Assembly: GCA_030063045.1 (NCBI GenBank)
Contig: JAQSEB010000014.1
Coordinates: 930,001 to 994,000, forward strand
Reading direction: 5' to 3'
DNA: 64,000 nucleotides
Origin: Pratylenchus scribneri
Lineage: Eukaryota; Nematoda; Chromadorea; Rhabditida; Pratylenchidae
Under the pieces are notes generated by a model. It did no database searches, was not told where the DNA came from, and was given only the letters and a program-made list of their open reading frames with translations. This document shows, in pieces, positions 63,701 through 64,000 of the stretch (position 1 is the first letter of the stretch; each line of letters begins with the position of its first letter). A program made the translations under genes and the position numbers.

Positions 63701-64000
63701 TTGGTAGAATTTTATTCGCATTCTTTCAAGCAGAGCATAATTTCCATTTTCATTATTATTCTTGTTAGTTTGGAGAACCAATGAAATACTTTTTCACATT
63801 AAAATTCCTCAAAAAATATAAATAATAAAATGCAATTTTTTGAGCATTTTAAATAATTTAAGATGCTTCACTTTCCTTGTCACTATCCACGTCAACATCT
63901 TCGGCCGGAAGTGTCAAAGAAAAAGTTGCCAGATTTGAGTCAATGAAGTCAAAAGAAGAAGCTGAAGAAGCAGCCAAAAAAAGATTCGGCTGGAAAGGTC
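60761..64000 (+). CDS. unc-44: Downstream unc-44 exons with their own first exon (alternative isoform, runs off the window)
   Basis: ATG 60761 starts MHQSVNIPIKLDQPKQQQPN. No acceptor precedes it closely, so it behaves as a first exon. It splices in phase (MERLRAL to EAEMTVEAAG) to 60943, then to exons near 61153-61225, 61461-61550, 61621-61731 and 62181-62279, all in frame and rich in Glu/Lys/Pro/Ser. From 62279 (phase 1) two acceptors fit. One leads to a terminal exon ending ITIQRI at TGA 63520-63522; the other to an exon at 63862 reading ASLSLSTSTSSAGSVKEKV, which runs beyond the window. Giant UNC-44 isoforms with long repetitive tails are known in C. elegans, so these are probably part of that tail. 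The exon set and internal promoter are inference. Confidence 0.65.
62398..63196. mobile_element. Foldback transposon with 228-bp nearly identical inverted arms
   Basis: The left arm 62398-62625 and the right arm 62969-63196 are inverse copies with about two mismatches. Both ends read GGCACTTATGTATTTGGG outward-in. The 7-mer GGAATTT flanks both sides (62391-62397 and 63197-63203). The 343-bp middle carries a diverged copy of the 134-bp unit of the element at 6691-7564 and a C-rich core shared with the other foldback elements. It is inside an unc-44 intron (62280-63424). Confidence 0.85.

Overview
This window looks like a nematode chromosome. It is AT-rich and its genes are cut by many introns of about 40-60 nt with GT...TTTAG-type ends. 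Almost every recognisable product has a nematode relative: unc-44 ankyrin, spv-1-type RhoGAP, pepsin inhibitor-3 (aspin), lustrin-type cysteine-rich protein, multi-MAM protein. The style (very short introns, many foldback elements and minisatellites) would suit a Tylenchomorph plant parasite, but genus cannot be settled from sequence alone and that is inference.

Layout. 1-3370 (+): 3' part of a lustrin-type secreted protein, with a hAT-like element inside an older dispersed repeat in one intron. 3740-4885 (-): pepsin-inhibitor-3 gene, convergent with the first. 4886-8105: non-coding, with an 874-bp foldback element. 8106-10436 (+): RSK-type kinase with only the N-terminal kinase domain. 10.9-12.8 kb: 24-bp minisatellite. 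12.8-17.5 kb: no gene I can support. 17520-31543 (+): large F-BAR/C1/RhoGAP gene whose introns hold a second array of the same 24-bp unit, two copies of the dispersed repeat and a foldback element. 32054-33087 (+): peroxisomal CoA diphosphatase (NUDT7 type, ending SKL). 33597-34672 (+): PRADC1-type secreted protease-associated-domain protein. 34.9-36.3 kb: 18-bp minisatellite abutting a small hAT-like MITE. 37058-37771 (+) MANF and 37974-39150 (+) UBC13, only about 200 bp apart. 39.2-41.0 kb: non-coding, with a pol III-like element and a mariner-like MITE. 41058-45683 (+): four-MAM-domain protein. 46173-47873 (-): membrane RING-finger protein with a luminal domain. 47.9-50.2 kb: non-coding. 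50169 to beyond 64000 (+): unc-44 ankyrin, with at least two alternative 3' ends, an internal first exon and a nearly palindromic transposon in a downstream intron.

No operon-like pathway links the genes. Several act in secretion or membrane organisation (MANF in the ER, PRADC1, pepsin inhibitor and MAM protein outside the cell, ankyrin at the membrane skeleton). The most unusual content is repetitive: three foldback elements with unrelated arms but one shared central core, two distant arrays of one 24-bp unit, an 18-bp array that shares a 10-bp core with it, and a hAT-like insertion whose empty site is preserved in a paralogous repeat about 43 kb away.

Exon boundaries were read by eye from splice consensus, reading phase and family conservation. 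They have not been checked against transcripts.
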